Assembly (NCBI RefSeq): GCF_042666655.1
Contig: NZ_JBHTDE010000002.1
Coordinates: 124,001-188,000 of the forward strand
Origin: Paracraurococcus sp042666655
GTDB taxonomy: Bacteria > Pseudomonadota > Alphaproteobacteria > Acetobacterales > Acetobacteraceae
Length of the DNA: 64,000 nucleotides
Direction of reading: 5' to 3'
The translations under genes were made by a program, and so were the position numbers. The notes beneath the pieces are model-generated. The model worked only from the letters and a program-made list of their open reading frames with translations, did no database searches and was not told the origin of the DNA. This document shows positions 43,012 through 52,086 of this stretch, one piece after another (position 1 is the stretch's first letter; every line of letters begins with the position of its first letter).

Positions 43012-44657
43012 CCCCGCAACGCCTTGATCTGCGCCGGGTAGCTGCCGGGATCGACCCGGACATCGACCAGAGCCGGGCCGGGCGCCGCCAGCGCCTCGAC
43101 CAGCGCGGCGCGGTAGCCGGCCGCGTCCGCCGCGCGCAGCCCGATGCCGCCGAGCGAGCGCATGATCCCGGCGAAATCCGCCTGCGGCCAGCCCAGCGCG
43201 CCGCCCGGCAGGTCGCGGCCACCCTTCTTGATGTCGATCAGCGAGAGCGTCGCGTCGTTGAATACCACCACGGTCAGCTTGACGCCGAGCGTGGTCGCCG
43301 ACGCCAGCTCGCCCAGTGCCATCAGCAGGCCACCATCGCCGGTGAAGGCCAAGGCGCCACGCTGCGGATCATGCAGCGCCGCGGCGATGCCGGCGGGCAG
43401 GGCGAAGCCCATGGTCGCCAGCCCGTTCGAGATCAGCAGGTCGCCCGGCCGCTCGGCCTGCCAGAAGGTCGTGCAGGGGAACATATGCGCGCCGGCATCG
43501 ACCGAGACGCGCGGGTCGCGCCCCGCCGCGCGGCATTCCGCCTGGGCGATCTCCACCACCGCCTGCGGCGAGAGGCCCTGGTTGCCGCCCGGTGCATTGG
43601 CCAGGCAGGCCAGCCATGCGGCGCGGTGTGCGGCGATCGCCGAACCTTCCCAGGCGCTACGCGGCACGTTCTGCGACAGCGCCGCCAGGGCCGGTGCCAG
43701 CGGTCCGTACAGCGCCGCCGCCGGCGCGCAATAGTGCAGCGGTCGCGGCGCGGTGCCGAGGTCGATCACCGGCGCGGCGAAGCGCCAGGGCTGCGGGATG
43801 AATTCCACCGGGTCGGCGCCGGCGAGGATGATCAGGTCCGCCTCGCGCAGCAGCGGCGCCTCGGCCTCGCCGCCGGTGAAGACGCCGCCGAACAGTGGAT
43901 GGGCGTCCGGCAGCGCGCCCTTGGCCTTGTACGTGACCAGCACCGGGCAGCCTAGCCGCACCGCCAGGTCGCGCAGCGCGGCGCAGGCGGCGGGTTCGTT
44001 GGCTTCCAGCCCGGCGACCAGCACCGGGCGGTGGGCGCCCTGCAGCAGCGCCCGGGCGGCGTCCACCGCCGGCCCTGCCGGCACCCGGTCCGGCACTGCC
44101 AGGGCAATCGCCGGCAGCGGCGCGGCCGGGCCGCGGGCCACGGCGGCGGAGAGTTCCAGCAGCACCGGGCCACGTGGCGCGGCGAGCGACGCCTCCAGCA
44201 GGGTCGCCGCCATGGCACCTGGCGCGCCGCCCGGCTCGACAGCCTTGGCCGAGGCCTTGGTCACCGGCGCCAGCATGGCCGCGTGATCGAAGAACTGGTG
44301 GTTGGCGAAGGCGCGCTCGGCACCCGAAAAACCGTCGGCGAGCAGCAGCAGCGGGGCCCGGTCCAGCGAGGCCTGGGCCATGCCGTTGGCCGCATTGCCG
44401 ACGCCGGGACCGCGGGTGACCAGCACGGCGCCGGGGCGGCCGGACAATTCCGCCTCGGTCGCCGCCATGATGATGGCGGCGGTCTCCTGCCGGGCCAGGA
44501 CGAAGGGAATGCCGCGGGCCGCCGCGGCCTCGATCAGGTCGAGGCTGGACCCGCCGCCGGGCACGCCATAGAGCCGCGGCGCGCCGGCCGCCCGCAATGC
44601 CTCGGCCACCGCCTCCGCCCCCGTCCGGGTGCCGGTCTCCTTCCCTGGCAGCGTCAT
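43008..44657 (-). CDS. Thiamine pyrophosphate-dependent enzyme, acetolactate synthase-like
   Basis: A 549-aa ThDP enzyme. It has the N-terminal Pyr domain with the catalytic Glu in LARQETAAIIMA, a central DHS-like domain (RPVLVAGLEANEP), and a C-terminal PP domain with GDGGLLMALGEL and the metal-loop Asn in VVVFNDATLS. It groups by look with benzoylformate decarboxylase/acetolactate synthase large-subunit-like proteins; no small regulatory subunit is adjacent, so a catabolic 2-oxoacid decarboxylase or carboligase is likely. ATG at 44657 has AGGAG eight bases upstream. Confidence 0.87.
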   Translation of the reverse strand: MTLPGKETGTRTGAEAVAEALRAAGAPRLYGVPGGGSSLDLIEAAAARGIPFVLARQETAAIIMAATEAELSGRPGAVLVTRGPGVGNAANGMAQASLDRAPLLLLADGFSGAERAFANHQFFDHAAMLAPVTKASAKAVEPGGAPGAMAATLLEASLAAPRGPVLLELSAAVARGPAAPLPAIALAVPDRVPAGPAVDAARALLQGAHRPVLVAGLEANEPAACAALRDLAVRLGCPVLVTYKAKGALPDAHPLFGGVFTGGEAEAPLLREADLIILAGADPVEFIPQPWRFAAPVIDLGTAPRPLHYCAPAAALYGPLAPALAALSQNVPRSAWEGSAIAAHRAAWLACLANAPGGNQGLSPQAVVEIAQAECRAAGRDPRVSVDAGAHMFPCTTFWQAERPGDLLISNGLATMGFALPAGIAAALHDPQRGALAFTGDGGLLMALGELASATTLGVKLTVVVFNDATLSLIDIKKGGRDLPGGALGWPQADFAGIMRSLGGIGLRAADAAGYRAALVEALAAPGPALVDVRVDPGSYPAQIKALRG

Positions 44658-44881
44658 GCCGTTTTCTCCTGCGCGTCTTGGCGGCCAGCATAGGGCGGCT
44701 GCCGCGGCTGCCCAGCCCGTCCGCTTGCCTGCCATTTGCCGCATGACGAGGCGGGCTTGGTCAGGTAATGGGCAGGGTACAACACCTCGCCTCGATTCAT
44801 TGCTCATGCCGGCTTGCGGTCGGGGCATGCTCCGTGCTGCTTTCAGCCGATACGGACCAAGCAACAGGGGACCGCAGCCGA

Positions 44882-46363
44882 GTGTCGCCAGCGAAGACCG
44901 CCGCATTCGATGAGATGCGCGCCGAGGATGGGGTCCGTGCGGCTTATGCCGAGATCGAGCGCTGGCTGCGGGCGACCCCGCGCGAGCTGCTCGACCGCAA
45001 GCGCCACGAGGCGGAACTGCTTTTCCGCCGCATTGGCATCACCTTCGCCGTCTACGGCGAAGGCGGCGACCCGGAACGGTTGATCCCCTTCGACATCATC
45101 CCGCGGATCATCGCCCGGTCCGAGTGGGACCGGCTTTCGGTCGGCCTGCGCCAGCGGGTGCAGGCGCTGAACGCCTTCCTGGCCGACGTCTACGGCAAGC
45201 AGGAGATCCTGAAGGCCGGCAAGATCCCCAGCGCCCTGGTGCTGGAGAACGAGGGCTACCGGCAGGAAATGGTCGGCATCGTGCCGCCCGGCGGCGTCTA
45301 CACGCATATCTCCGGCATCGACATGGTGCGCACCGGGCCGGACGAGTTCTACGTGCTGGAGGACAATTGCCGCACGCCGTCCGGCGTCTCCTACATGCTG
45401 GAGAACCGGGAGGCGATGCTGCGGCTCTTCCCGAAGCTCTGCGCCCGGCACAAGATCCTGCCGGTCGGCCGCTACCCGGAAGAATTGCTGGAGACGCTGA
45501 AGGCGGTCGCCCCGGCCCGCGCCGGCGCTCATCCGACGGTCGCGATCCTGACCCCGGGCCCCTACAACAGCGCCTACTACGAACACTGCTTCCTGGCCGA
45601 CGAGATGGGGGTGGAAGTGGTGGAAGGCGCCGACCTCTTTGTCCATGACAAGGTGGTGTACATGCGCACCACCGCCGGGGCGAAACGGGTGGACGTGATC
45701 TACCGCCGGATCGACGACGAATTCCTCGACCCCACGGTGTTCCGCAAGGACAGCCTGGTCGGCGTGCCCGGGCTGATGGAGGCCTATCGCGCCGGCAATG
45801 TCGCCCTGGCCAATGCGCCCGGCGGCGGCATCGCCGACGACAAGGCGATCTACCCCTACGTGCCCGAGATGGTGCGCTTCTACCTGGGCGAGGAGCCGCT
45901 GCTGGCCAACGTCCCCACCTTCCTCTGCGAGCGCGACGAGGACCGCAAATACGTCCTGTCGAACATCGACAAGCTCGTGGTGAAGCTGGCCAAGGGCTCC
46001 GGCGGCTACGGCATGCTGATCGGCCCGCATGCGACCAAGGGCGAGTGCGAGGAATTCCGCGCCCGCATCCTGGCCAGGCCGGGCGACTACATCGCCCAGC
46101 CGACGCTGGCGCTGTCCACCTGCCCGACCGTGGTCGAGCAGGGGATCGCGCCGCGCCACGTGGACCTGCGGCCCTTCGTGCTCTCGGGCAAGGAGATCCG
46201 CATCGTTCCCGGCGGGCTGACCCGCGTCGCGCTGAAGGATGGGTCGCTGGTGGTGAATTCGTCGCAGGGCGGCGGCACCAAGGATACCTGGATCCTCGAC
46301 GACGAGGGCCCCGACAGCGCGCCGGCCCAGTCGCAATCCCAGTCCCAGACGGCGTCCGCCTGA
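44882..46363 (+). CDS. Circularly permuted ATP-grasp family protein
   Basis: A 493-aa enzyme with FDEMRAEDGVRAAYAEIERWL at the start, IPFDIIPRIIARSEWD, VLEDNCRTPSGVSYMLENRE, and LSNIDKLVVKLAKGSGGYGM (nucleotide-binding glycine loop and Lys). It would form an amide or peptide bond with ATP. I prefer GTG at 44882, with AGGGGA upstream and the FDEM start typical of the family nearby; ATG at 44915 would cut that motif. It overlaps the alpha-E gene by one base. Members are known to be linked with alpha-E, transglutaminase-like and Anbu genes in a proposed peptide tagging/processing system. Confidence 0.9.
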   Translation: MSPAKTAAFDEMRAEDGVRAAYAEIERWLRATPRELLDRKRHEAELLFRRIGITFAVYGEGGDPERLIPFDIIPRIIARSEWDRLSVGLRQRVQALNAFLADVYGKQEILKAGKIPSALVLENEGYRQEMVGIVPPGGVYTHISGIDMVRTGPDEFYVLEDNCRTPSGVSYMLENREAMLRLFPKLCARHKILPVGRYPEELLETLKAVAPARAGAHPTVAILTPGPYNSAYYEHCFLADEMGVEVVEGADLFVHDKVVYMRTTAGAKRVDVIYRRIDDEFLDPTVFRKDSLVGVPGLMEAYRAGNVALANAPGGGIADDKAIYPYVPEMVRFYLGEEPLLANVPTFLCERDEDRKYVLSNIDKLVVKLAKGSGGYGMLIGPHATKGECEEFRARILARPGDYIAQPTLALSTCPTVVEQGIAPRHVDLRPFVLSGKEIRIVPGGLTRVALKDGSLVVNSSQGGGTKDTWILDDEGPDSAPAQSQSQSQTASA

Positions 46364-47301
46364 TGCTCAGCCGGACTGCCGACAACCTCTTCTGGCTCGC
46401 CCGCTACACCGAACGTGCCGGCAACGTGGCGCGCGGCCTGGGCGTTGCTTCCCGCATGGCGGCGATCTCCGCCCGGCTGGGCGACGAGGTTGCCGAATGG
46501 CGCTCGCTGCTCACCGCCTCCGGCGGCGAGGAGGGGTTCTACAAGAAGTACGAGGCGCCGACCGCCGAATCCGTGGTGCACTGGCTGGTCTTCGACCCGG
46601 ATAATTCCTCCGGCATCCTGCCCTGCTTCGAGGCGGCGCGGCGCAATGCCCGCGCCATCCGCACCGCGCTGACCGTCGACATGTGGGAAGCGCTGAACGA
46701 CAGCTGGAACCACCTGCGCAACCTGGCGCCCGACGCGACCGAAGGCGAGCAGCTGCCCAACTTTCTCGGTTGGGTGCAGGAACGCGTGACGCTGTTCAAT
46801 GGCGCGGCGCATGACACCATGCTGCGCAACGAGCCCTGGCGCTTCGTCCATCTCGGCACCATGCTGGAACGCGCCGACAACACCGCCCGGCTGCTGGACG
46901 TGAAGCATGAGCTCTTCAATCCGGGCGAGGAAGGCGCGGTGGATTACGTGCAGTGGCAGGCGGTGTTGCGCTCGGTCTCGGCGCTGCGGTCCTACCAGTG
47001 GGTCTACCGCGAGAGGCTCAGCGCCCGGCGGATCGCCGAGCTGATGATCCTGCGGCCGGAATTGCCGCGCAGCCTGGCCGCCTGCTACGCCGAGGTGGCG
47101 GATACGCTGGAGGCGATCGCGGTCGGCCAGGGCAGCCGGATGGGCGAATGCCACCGCCAGGCAGGGCTGCTCAAGGCGGAGCTGCGCTACGGCCGGATCG
47201 ACGACATCTTCGAGGAAGGGCTGCACAGCTTCCTCACCGGGATGATCACCCGCACCGCCGCGCTGGGCGCCGAGATCGACGCCTTCTACATCAAGCCTTG
47301 A
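46363..47301 (+). CDS. Alpha-E domain protein
   Basis: A 312-aa all-helical protein, LSRTADNLFWLARYTERAGN at the N-terminus with LERADNTARLLDVKHE in the middle; the E-R pairs are the mark of the alpha-E (DUF403) family. It starts at ATG 46363 inside TGATG, one base overlap with the ATP-grasp gene. The domain is thought to work with the ATP-grasp ligase. The next expected partner, a transglutaminase-like gene, does not follow here; repeat copy 3 and nhaA do. Confidence 0.9.
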   Translation: MLSRTADNLFWLARYTERAGNVARGLGVASRMAAISARLGDEVAEWRSLLTASGGEEGFYKKYEAPTAESVVHWLVFDPDNSSGILPCFEAARRNARAIRTALTVDMWEALNDSWNHLRNLAPDATEGEQLPNFLGWVQERVTLFNGAAHDTMLRNEPWRFVHLGTMLERADNTARLLDVKHELFNPGEEGAVDYVQWQAVLRSVSALRSYQWVYRERLSARRIAELMILRPELPRSLAACYAEVADTLEAIAVGQGSRMGECHRQAGLLKAELRYGRIDDIFEEGLHSFLTGMITRTAALGAEIDAFYIKP

Positions 47302-47321
47302 ACTCCTCCCCTGCCTTGTGT

Positions 47322-47399
47322 GGGTTGGCATTCGCCGCGTGACGAGTGCCGACCACAGAAGGCAGATGAAGGACCTGGGGAGGCTGCCTTCTCCCCAGG
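47322..47399. repeat. Extragenic palindromic repeat, copy 3
   Basis: Core 47322-47347 matches copies 1 and 2 at 21 of 26 positions, then shares GCCGACCACAGA with copy 2 (one difference). The trailing hairpin 47374-47399 has a 9-bp stem (CCTGGGGAG) but no leading hairpin; only the half-arm CTCCTCCCC remains at 47303-47311. It lies between the alpha-E gene and inverted nhaA. Confidence 0.78.
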
Positions 47400-47406
47400 A
47401 CGTCCC

Positions 47407-48612
47407 TTACCTCCGCCGCGGCGCCGGCACCTCGCGCGGGGCCACCCGAAGCACGCCCCATCCTGCAAGCCCGGCGACCAGGGAGCCGAGCAGGATGCCC
47501 ACCTTCACCTCGTCCTGCAGCAGCGGCTCTTCGGCGAAGGCCAGCATCCCGATGAAGAGGCTCATGGTGAAGCCGATCCCGCAGAGCAAAGCGATGCCCA
47601 CCATCTGAAACCAGCCCGCGCCCATCGGCAGGTCGGCCAGGCCGAACCGGATGGTCAGGGCCGCGCTGCCGAAGACGCCGACGAGCTTGCCGAAGACCAG
47701 GCCGAGGGCCACGCCGAGCGTCAGGTGGTCGAGCAGCGCGTCGGTGGTGAGCCCGGCGAAGGACAGGCCGGCATTGGCCAGGCCGAATACCGGCACGATC
47801 AGGAATGCGACCCAGTTGTGCAGCCCATGTTCCAGCCGGTGCAGCGGCGAGGCTTGCATGTCGTCCGGCCGGCCAGGCTCGGCCCGCAGCGGGATGGTGA
47901 GCGCCAGCGCCACGCCGGCGATGGTGGCATGCACGCCGGAGCGCAGCACCAGCGCCCAGAGCACCGTCCCCAGCAGCAGATACGGCCACAACCGCAGCAC
48001 GCCGGCCCGGTTCATCGCCACCAGGGCGGCGATGACCGCTGCGGCGAGGCCAAGCTCCAGCACCGCGATATCGCCGCTGTAGAAGACGGCGATGATCAGC
48101 ACGGCGCCGAGATCGTCAATGATCGCCAGCGCCGCGAGGAAGACCTTGAGCGAGCTCGGCACCCTGTCGCCCAGCAGCGACAGCACGCCGAGCGCGAAGG
48201 CAATGTCGGTGGCCGAGGGAATGGCCCAGCCGCGCAGCGTTTCCGGGTCATTCCAGTTGAAGGTGGCATAGATCAGCGCCGGCACCGCCATGCCGCCCGC
48301 GGCCGCAATGCCGGGCAAGGCGCGGCGTTTCCAGCTGGCAAGCTGGCCGTCCAGGAATTCGCGCTTGATCTCCAGCCCGACGAACAGGAAGAAGATCGCC
48401 ATTAGCCCGTCATTGATCCAGTGCTGGACGGAGAGCGGGCCGAGATGCACATCCAGCGTGCCGAAATAGGCGTCCGACAGCGGCGAATTCGCCAGCGCCA
48501 GGGCCAGCGCGGCGGCACTCATCAGCACCAGGCCGCCGGCGGCCCCGTTGTCCAGCATGTGGCGCAGCATCGATAGCGGGCGGCGTGGTCCTGGCAGGCT
48601 GCCATCGAGCAT
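47407..48612 (-). CDS. nhaA: Na+/H+ antiporter NhaA
   Basis: A 401-aa inner-membrane protein with about 12 helices. The ion-binding aspartates are in LAALAIIDDLGAVLIIAVFY, and FFLFVGLEIKREFLDGQL and SATDIAFALG are conserved. It exchanges sodium (or lithium) for protons and helps set internal pH. It is on the strand opposite to its neighbours and splits the ATP-grasp/alpha-E genes from the Anbu gene. Confidence 0.94.
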   Translation of the reverse strand: MLDGSLPGPRRPLSMLRHMLDNGAAGGLVLMSAAALALALANSPLSDAYFGTLDVHLGPLSVQHWINDGLMAIFFLFVGLEIKREFLDGQLASWKRRALPGIAAAGGMAVPALIYATFNWNDPETLRGWAIPSATDIAFALGVLSLLGDRVPSSLKVFLAALAIIDDLGAVLIIAVFYSGDIAVLELGLAAAVIAALVAMNRAGVLRLWPYLLLGTVLWALVLRSGVHATIAGVALALTIPLRAEPGRPDDMQASPLHRLEHGLHNWVAFLIVPVFGLANAGLSFAGLTTDALLDHLTLGVALGLVFGKLVGVFGSAALTIRFGLADLPMGAGWFQMVGIALLCGIGFTMSLFIGMLAFAEEPLLQDEVKVGILLGSLVAGLAGWGVLRVAPREVPAPRRR

Positions 48613-48765
48613 TCCGAAGATCTCCGTAGGTTCGGGGCCGAACGCTTGGCAGCCCGGCGGGATGCAACCCTATCGGCGGCGAACCAGATGGATGGGATGA
48701 GGCACCGGGAGGTACCCCGGCGCGGAATGCCCTATACCCGCGGTGGACGAGCAGGAGCGGGCGGC

Positions 48766-49500
48766 ATGACCTATTGCGTCGGACTTTATCTGCGGGAGGG
48801 GCTGGTCCTGCTCTCCGACACCCGCACCAACGCGGGCGTCGACAACATCTCCGTCTTCTCGAAGATGCAGGTCGAGGAAGTCGCGGGCGAGCGGGTGCTG
48901 GCCATGCTCTCGGCCGGCAACCTGGCGATCACCCAGGCCGTGTGGAACCGGCTGCAGGAGGGCGTCCGGCTCGACGGGGCGCGGCACACGCTGCGTACCG
49001 TGCGCAACATGTTCCACGCGGCGCAGCTGGTCGGCCAGGCGGTGCGCGACGTCTTCGAGGCGGACGGTGCGGCGCTGCAGGCGCAGGATGTCCGCTTCGA
49101 CATCTCCCTGATGCTGGGAGGGCAGATCGCCGGCGAGCCGCCGCGGCTGTTCCTGGTCTACGCCGCCGGCAATTTCATCGAGGCGACGACAGACACCCCC
49201 TTCCTGCAGATTGGCGAGCATAAGTACGGCAAGCCGATCCTCGACCGCGTGGTGACCTTCGACACGCCGATCGCCGACGGCGTCAAGCTGGTGATGATCA
49301 GCATGGACAGCACGCTGCGGTCCAACCTGACCGTGGGGATGCCGGTCGACCTGCTGGTCTACCGCACCGATGTCTTTGCGGTGACGCTGCGCCGCCGGAT
49401 CACCGAGGAGGACGCCTATTTCCGCATGATCCGGGAGGGCTGGAGCGCCGCGCTGCGCCAGGCCTACCTGGAGATGCCGCGGCCCGACTGGGTGCCGTGA
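48766..49500 (+). CDS. Proteasome-type protease, Anbu family
   Basis: A 244-aa Ntn-hydrolase-fold protein starting MTYCVGLYLREGLVLLSDTR, the normal Anbu beginning with Thr in position 2, and containing MLSAGNLAITQAVWNRL. It is related to HslV and the 20S beta subunit. ATG at 48766 has AGGAG ten bases upstream. Anbu genes usually lie in the ATP-grasp/alpha-E/transglutaminase operon; here it is 1.5 kb away, divergent from nhaA, and presumably has its own promoter in the 153-base gap. Peptidase activity in this family is uncertain. Confidence 0.9.
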   Translation: MTYCVGLYLREGLVLLSDTRTNAGVDNISVFSKMQVEEVAGERVLAMLSAGNLAITQAVWNRLQEGVRLDGARHTLRTVRNMFHAAQLVGQAVRDVFEADGAALQAQDVRFDISLMLGGQIAGEPPRLFLVYAAGNFIEATTDTPFLQIGEHKYGKPILDRVVTFDTPIADGVKLVMISMDSTLRSNLTVGMPVDLLVYRTDVFAVTLRRRITEEDAYFRMIREGWSAALRQAYLEMPRPDWVP

Positions 49501-49567
49501 TCCGGCTTGCCTCGCGGCCAGGGACGGGCATGATCCGTCCACCAGGACGCGCCCAGGACCCAACCGC

Positions 49568-50350
49568 ATGAGAATGACCCGCCGCGGCCTCGGCCGCACC
49601 GCTGCCGGCAGCGCCGCACTGTCGGCAACGCCGGCGCTGGCCGCCACCGCCACGCAGGCGCCGATCTTCACGGTGCCCGCCACCACCATCCCAATCGCCG
49701 GCAGCGAGCAGGCCTTCCCGGTCCGCCGCATCTACTGCATCGGCCGCAATTACGCCGCCCATGCGCGGGAGATGGGGTCCGACCCGACCCGCGAGCCGCC
49801 CTTCTTCTTCCAGAAGCCGACCGACGCCATCCAGTTCGTCACTCCCGGCAGCGTCGCCGACCATGCCTATCCGACGCTGACCAGGAACTACCACTACGAG
49901 GTCGAGCTGGTCGCGGCGCTGAAGTCCGGTGGGCGGGACATCCCGATGGAGAAGGCGCTGGATCACGTCTACGGCTATGCCGTCGGGCTCGACATGACCC
50001 GGCGCGACCTGCAGCGCGGCATGGGCGACCAGAAGAAGCCCTGGGAGATCGGCAAGAGCTTCGACAATTCCGCGCCGATCGGGCCGATCCACCCGGCGGA
50101 GAAAGTTGGGCATTTCACCAAGGGCGCGATCTCGCTGGCGGTGAACGGCACGGTGAAGCAGAACGCCACGCTGGAGCACATGATCTGGTCGGTGGCCGAG
50201 CAGATCGCCCAGCTTTCCGCGGCCTTCGAGCTGAAGCCGGGCGACATCATCTATTCCGGCACGCCGGAGAATGTCGGGCCGGTGGTGCGCGGCGACGTGC
50301 TGCTCTGCCGGATCGCCGGGCTGCCGGACCTCTCGGTGCGGATCGTCTGA
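49568..50350 (+). CDS. Fumarylacetoacetate hydrolase family protein with signal-like N-terminus
   Basis: A 260-aa FAH-family enzyme. It has RRIYCIGRNYAAHAREMG, PFFFQKPTDAI, the metal ligands in YHYEVELVAALK, LDMTRRDLQ, and SGTPENVGPVVRGD near the C-terminus. The first about 28 residues (MTRRGLGRTAAGSAALSATP, then ALAATA) look like a twin-arginine signal, which is unusual for this cytoplasmic family; mature-like sequence begins only after it. It could be an exported isomerase/hydrolase, or the true start may be later, but no internal ATG/GTG fits well. It heads the region with the IorAB oxidoreductase. Confidence 0.86.
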   Translation: MRMTRRGLGRTAAGSAALSATPALAATATQAPIFTVPATTIPIAGSEQAFPVRRIYCIGRNYAAHAREMGSDPTREPPFFFQKPTDAIQFVTPGSVADHAYPTLTRNYHYEVELVAALKSGGRDIPMEKALDHVYGYAVGLDMTRRDLQRGMGDQKKPWEIGKSFDNSAPIGPIHPAEKVGHFTKGAISLAVNGTVKQNATLEHMIWSVAEQIAQLSAAFELKPGDIIYSGTPENVGPVVRGDVLLCRIAGLPDLSVRIV

Positions 50351-50542
50351 GGCCGGGGAGGGCGGCGACGCGCCGCTCCTTTCCACGCGCCGGCCGTCGC
50401 AGGCACCGCCGGCATCGCCTCGGCGAATCCCCGGTCGTCCGACCGACCGCGTGCTGCGACCGGCGGGTGGTGCCGGCGCTTCCCCCTTGCGCGAAGCCCG
50501 GCATGAGACTTTCTTTCCCACGACAAGCAGGACAGCCATCGC

Positions 50543-51505
50543 ATGCGCCGCCGGCACAGCCTTGCCCTCCCCCTCCTGCTGGCGCTCCGGGGTGCCGCCT
50601 CCGCCCAGGCGCCCTGGCCCAGCCGGCCGGTCCGCATCATCGTGCCTTTCGGCCTCGGCGGCTCGGCGGATGTCGCCGCCCGCTTCCTGGCGGAACCGCT
50701 GTCCCAGGCGCTCGGCCAGCCGGTGGTGATCGAGAACCGCCCCGGCGCCGGCGCCGTCATCGGCACCGAGGCGGCGGCCAAAGCGGCACCCGATGGCCAC
50801 ACCCTGCTGCTGATGTCGAACACCCATACGGCGAACGAGACCCTGTTGCCGCAGCGCCCCTATGTGCTGATGCGCGACCTCATGCCGGTCGCCGCCATCA
50901 ATAGCGCCACCCATGTGCTGGCGGTGCATCCCTCGCTCGGCGTGACCTCGGTGGCGGCGCTGATCGCCAAGGCGAAAGCCGCGCCGGGGACGATCGACTT
51001 CGCTTCCTCCGGTCCCGGCACGCCCTACCACATCGCCGGCGAGGTCTTCGCCAGCATGGCCGGCATCCAGCTCAACCACATCCCCTTCCGCGGCTCGAAC
51101 GACGCACGTACCGCGCTGCTTGCCGGCCAGGTGCCGATGATGTTCGACGCCGTCCCGACCATGCGGGACCAGATCGGTGCCGGCCGCGTCGTCGGCCTGG
51201 CCACGACGGGGACCCGGCGCAGCCCGCTGCTGCCCGAATTGCCGGTCGTTGCGGATGCGCTGCCGGGCTATGAGGCGGCGATCTGGCTCGGCCTGATGGC
51301 GCCGCGCGGCACGCCGGACCCGGTCGTCGCCCGGCTGCATGCCGAGGTCGGCCGCATCCTCGAGGCCGGCGCGGCGCGCGAGGCCATGGCGCGCGGCGGC
51401 GCCGCGCCGATGCCGATGTCGGTCGCCGAATTCGACGCCTTCCTGCGGCGCGACATCGACCGCCAGCGGGAGTGGATCCGCATGGCGAAGATCCAGGTCG
51501 GCTGA
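50543..51505 (+). CDS. Tripartite tricarboxylate transporter substrate-binding protein (Bug family), copy 4
   Basis: A 320-aa Bug protein: signal RRRHSLALPLLLALRGAASA, mature APWPSRPVRIIVPFGLGGSADV, then VIENRPGAGAVIG and APDGHTLLLM. It is in a different group from copies 1-3 (SADVAARF instead of PTDF). It lies 192 bases after the FAH gene and 80 before the 2Fe-2S subunit gene, suggesting that it collects the substrate of that oxidoreductase; this is context-based inference. Confidence 0.89.
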   Translation: MRRRHSLALPLLLALRGAASAQAPWPSRPVRIIVPFGLGGSADVAARFLAEPLSQALGQPVVIENRPGAGAVIGTEAAAKAAPDGHTLLLMSNTHTANETLLPQRPYVLMRDLMPVAAINSATHVLAVHPSLGVTSVAALIAKAKAAPGTIDFASSGPGTPYHIAGEVFASMAGIQLNHIPFRGSNDARTALLAGQVPMMFDAVPTMRDQIGAGRVVGLATTGTRRSPLLPELPVVADALPGYEAAIWLGLMAPRGTPDPVVARLHAEVGRILEAGAAREAMARGGAAPMPMSVAEFDAFLRRDIDRQREWIRMAKIQVG

Positions 51506-51585
51506 GCGGGAGAGGCGACGGCATACCGACTACTTGGCGGTCGTCGTCCGCAGGGCCACCCTGCGCGCCAGACAAGGGAGGACGC

Positions 51586-52086
51586 ATGGTCGAGTTCAGC
51601 CTGAACGGCGTGCCGGTCGCGCTCGACGTGCCGCCCGAAGCCTCGCTGCTGCATGCGCTGCGTGGCCCGGCCGGGCTTTCCAGCCCGCGCTTCGGCTGCG
51701 GCAGCGAACAATGCGGGTCCTGCATGGTGCTGCTGGACGGCGTGCCGACCTGTGCCTGCACCCTGGCGGCCGCGGCCTGCGCCGGGCGCGCGGTGGAGAC
51801 GGTGGAAGGGCTCGGAACGCCCGAGGCGCCGCACCCGCTGCAACTCGCCTTCCTGGCGGAGCAGGCGGGGCAGTGCGGCTATTGCCTCTCCGGCATCCTG
51901 GTCTCCGCCGCGGCGCTGCTGGCGCGTGATCGGGCGCCGGAGGAGGACGCGATCCGCGCGGCGCTGGAGCCGCATCTCTGCCGCTGCGGCAGCCACAACC
52001 GGATCATCCGCGCGGTGCAGCGCGCGGCGCGGGAGATGCGGGCGCCACCAGCCGCGACTGCCACCGGCGGCACGGTGCGGCGATGA
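51586..52086 (+). CDS. (2Fe-2S)-binding subunit of a molybdenum hydroxylase, IorA-like
   Basis: A 166-aa protein with two [2Fe-2S] clusters: CGSEQCGSCMVLLDGVPTC (plant-type ferredoxin motif) and the second, GQCGYCLSGIL...HLCRCGSH. It passes electrons from the molybdenum centre outward. The size equals IorA of isoquinoline 1-oxidoreductase and the small subunit of nicotinate dehydrogenases. ATG at 51586 has GGGAGG upstream and its stop overlaps the large subunit start (ATGA). No FAD subunit gene is near. Confidence 0.93.
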   Translation: MVEFSLNGVPVALDVPPEASLLHALRGPAGLSSPRFGCGSEQCGSCMVLLDGVPTCACTLAAAACAGRAVETVEGLGTPEAPHPLQLAFLAEQAGQCGYCLSGILVSAAALLARDRAPEEDAIRAALEPHLCRCGSHNRIIRAVQRAAREMRAPPAATATGGTVRR

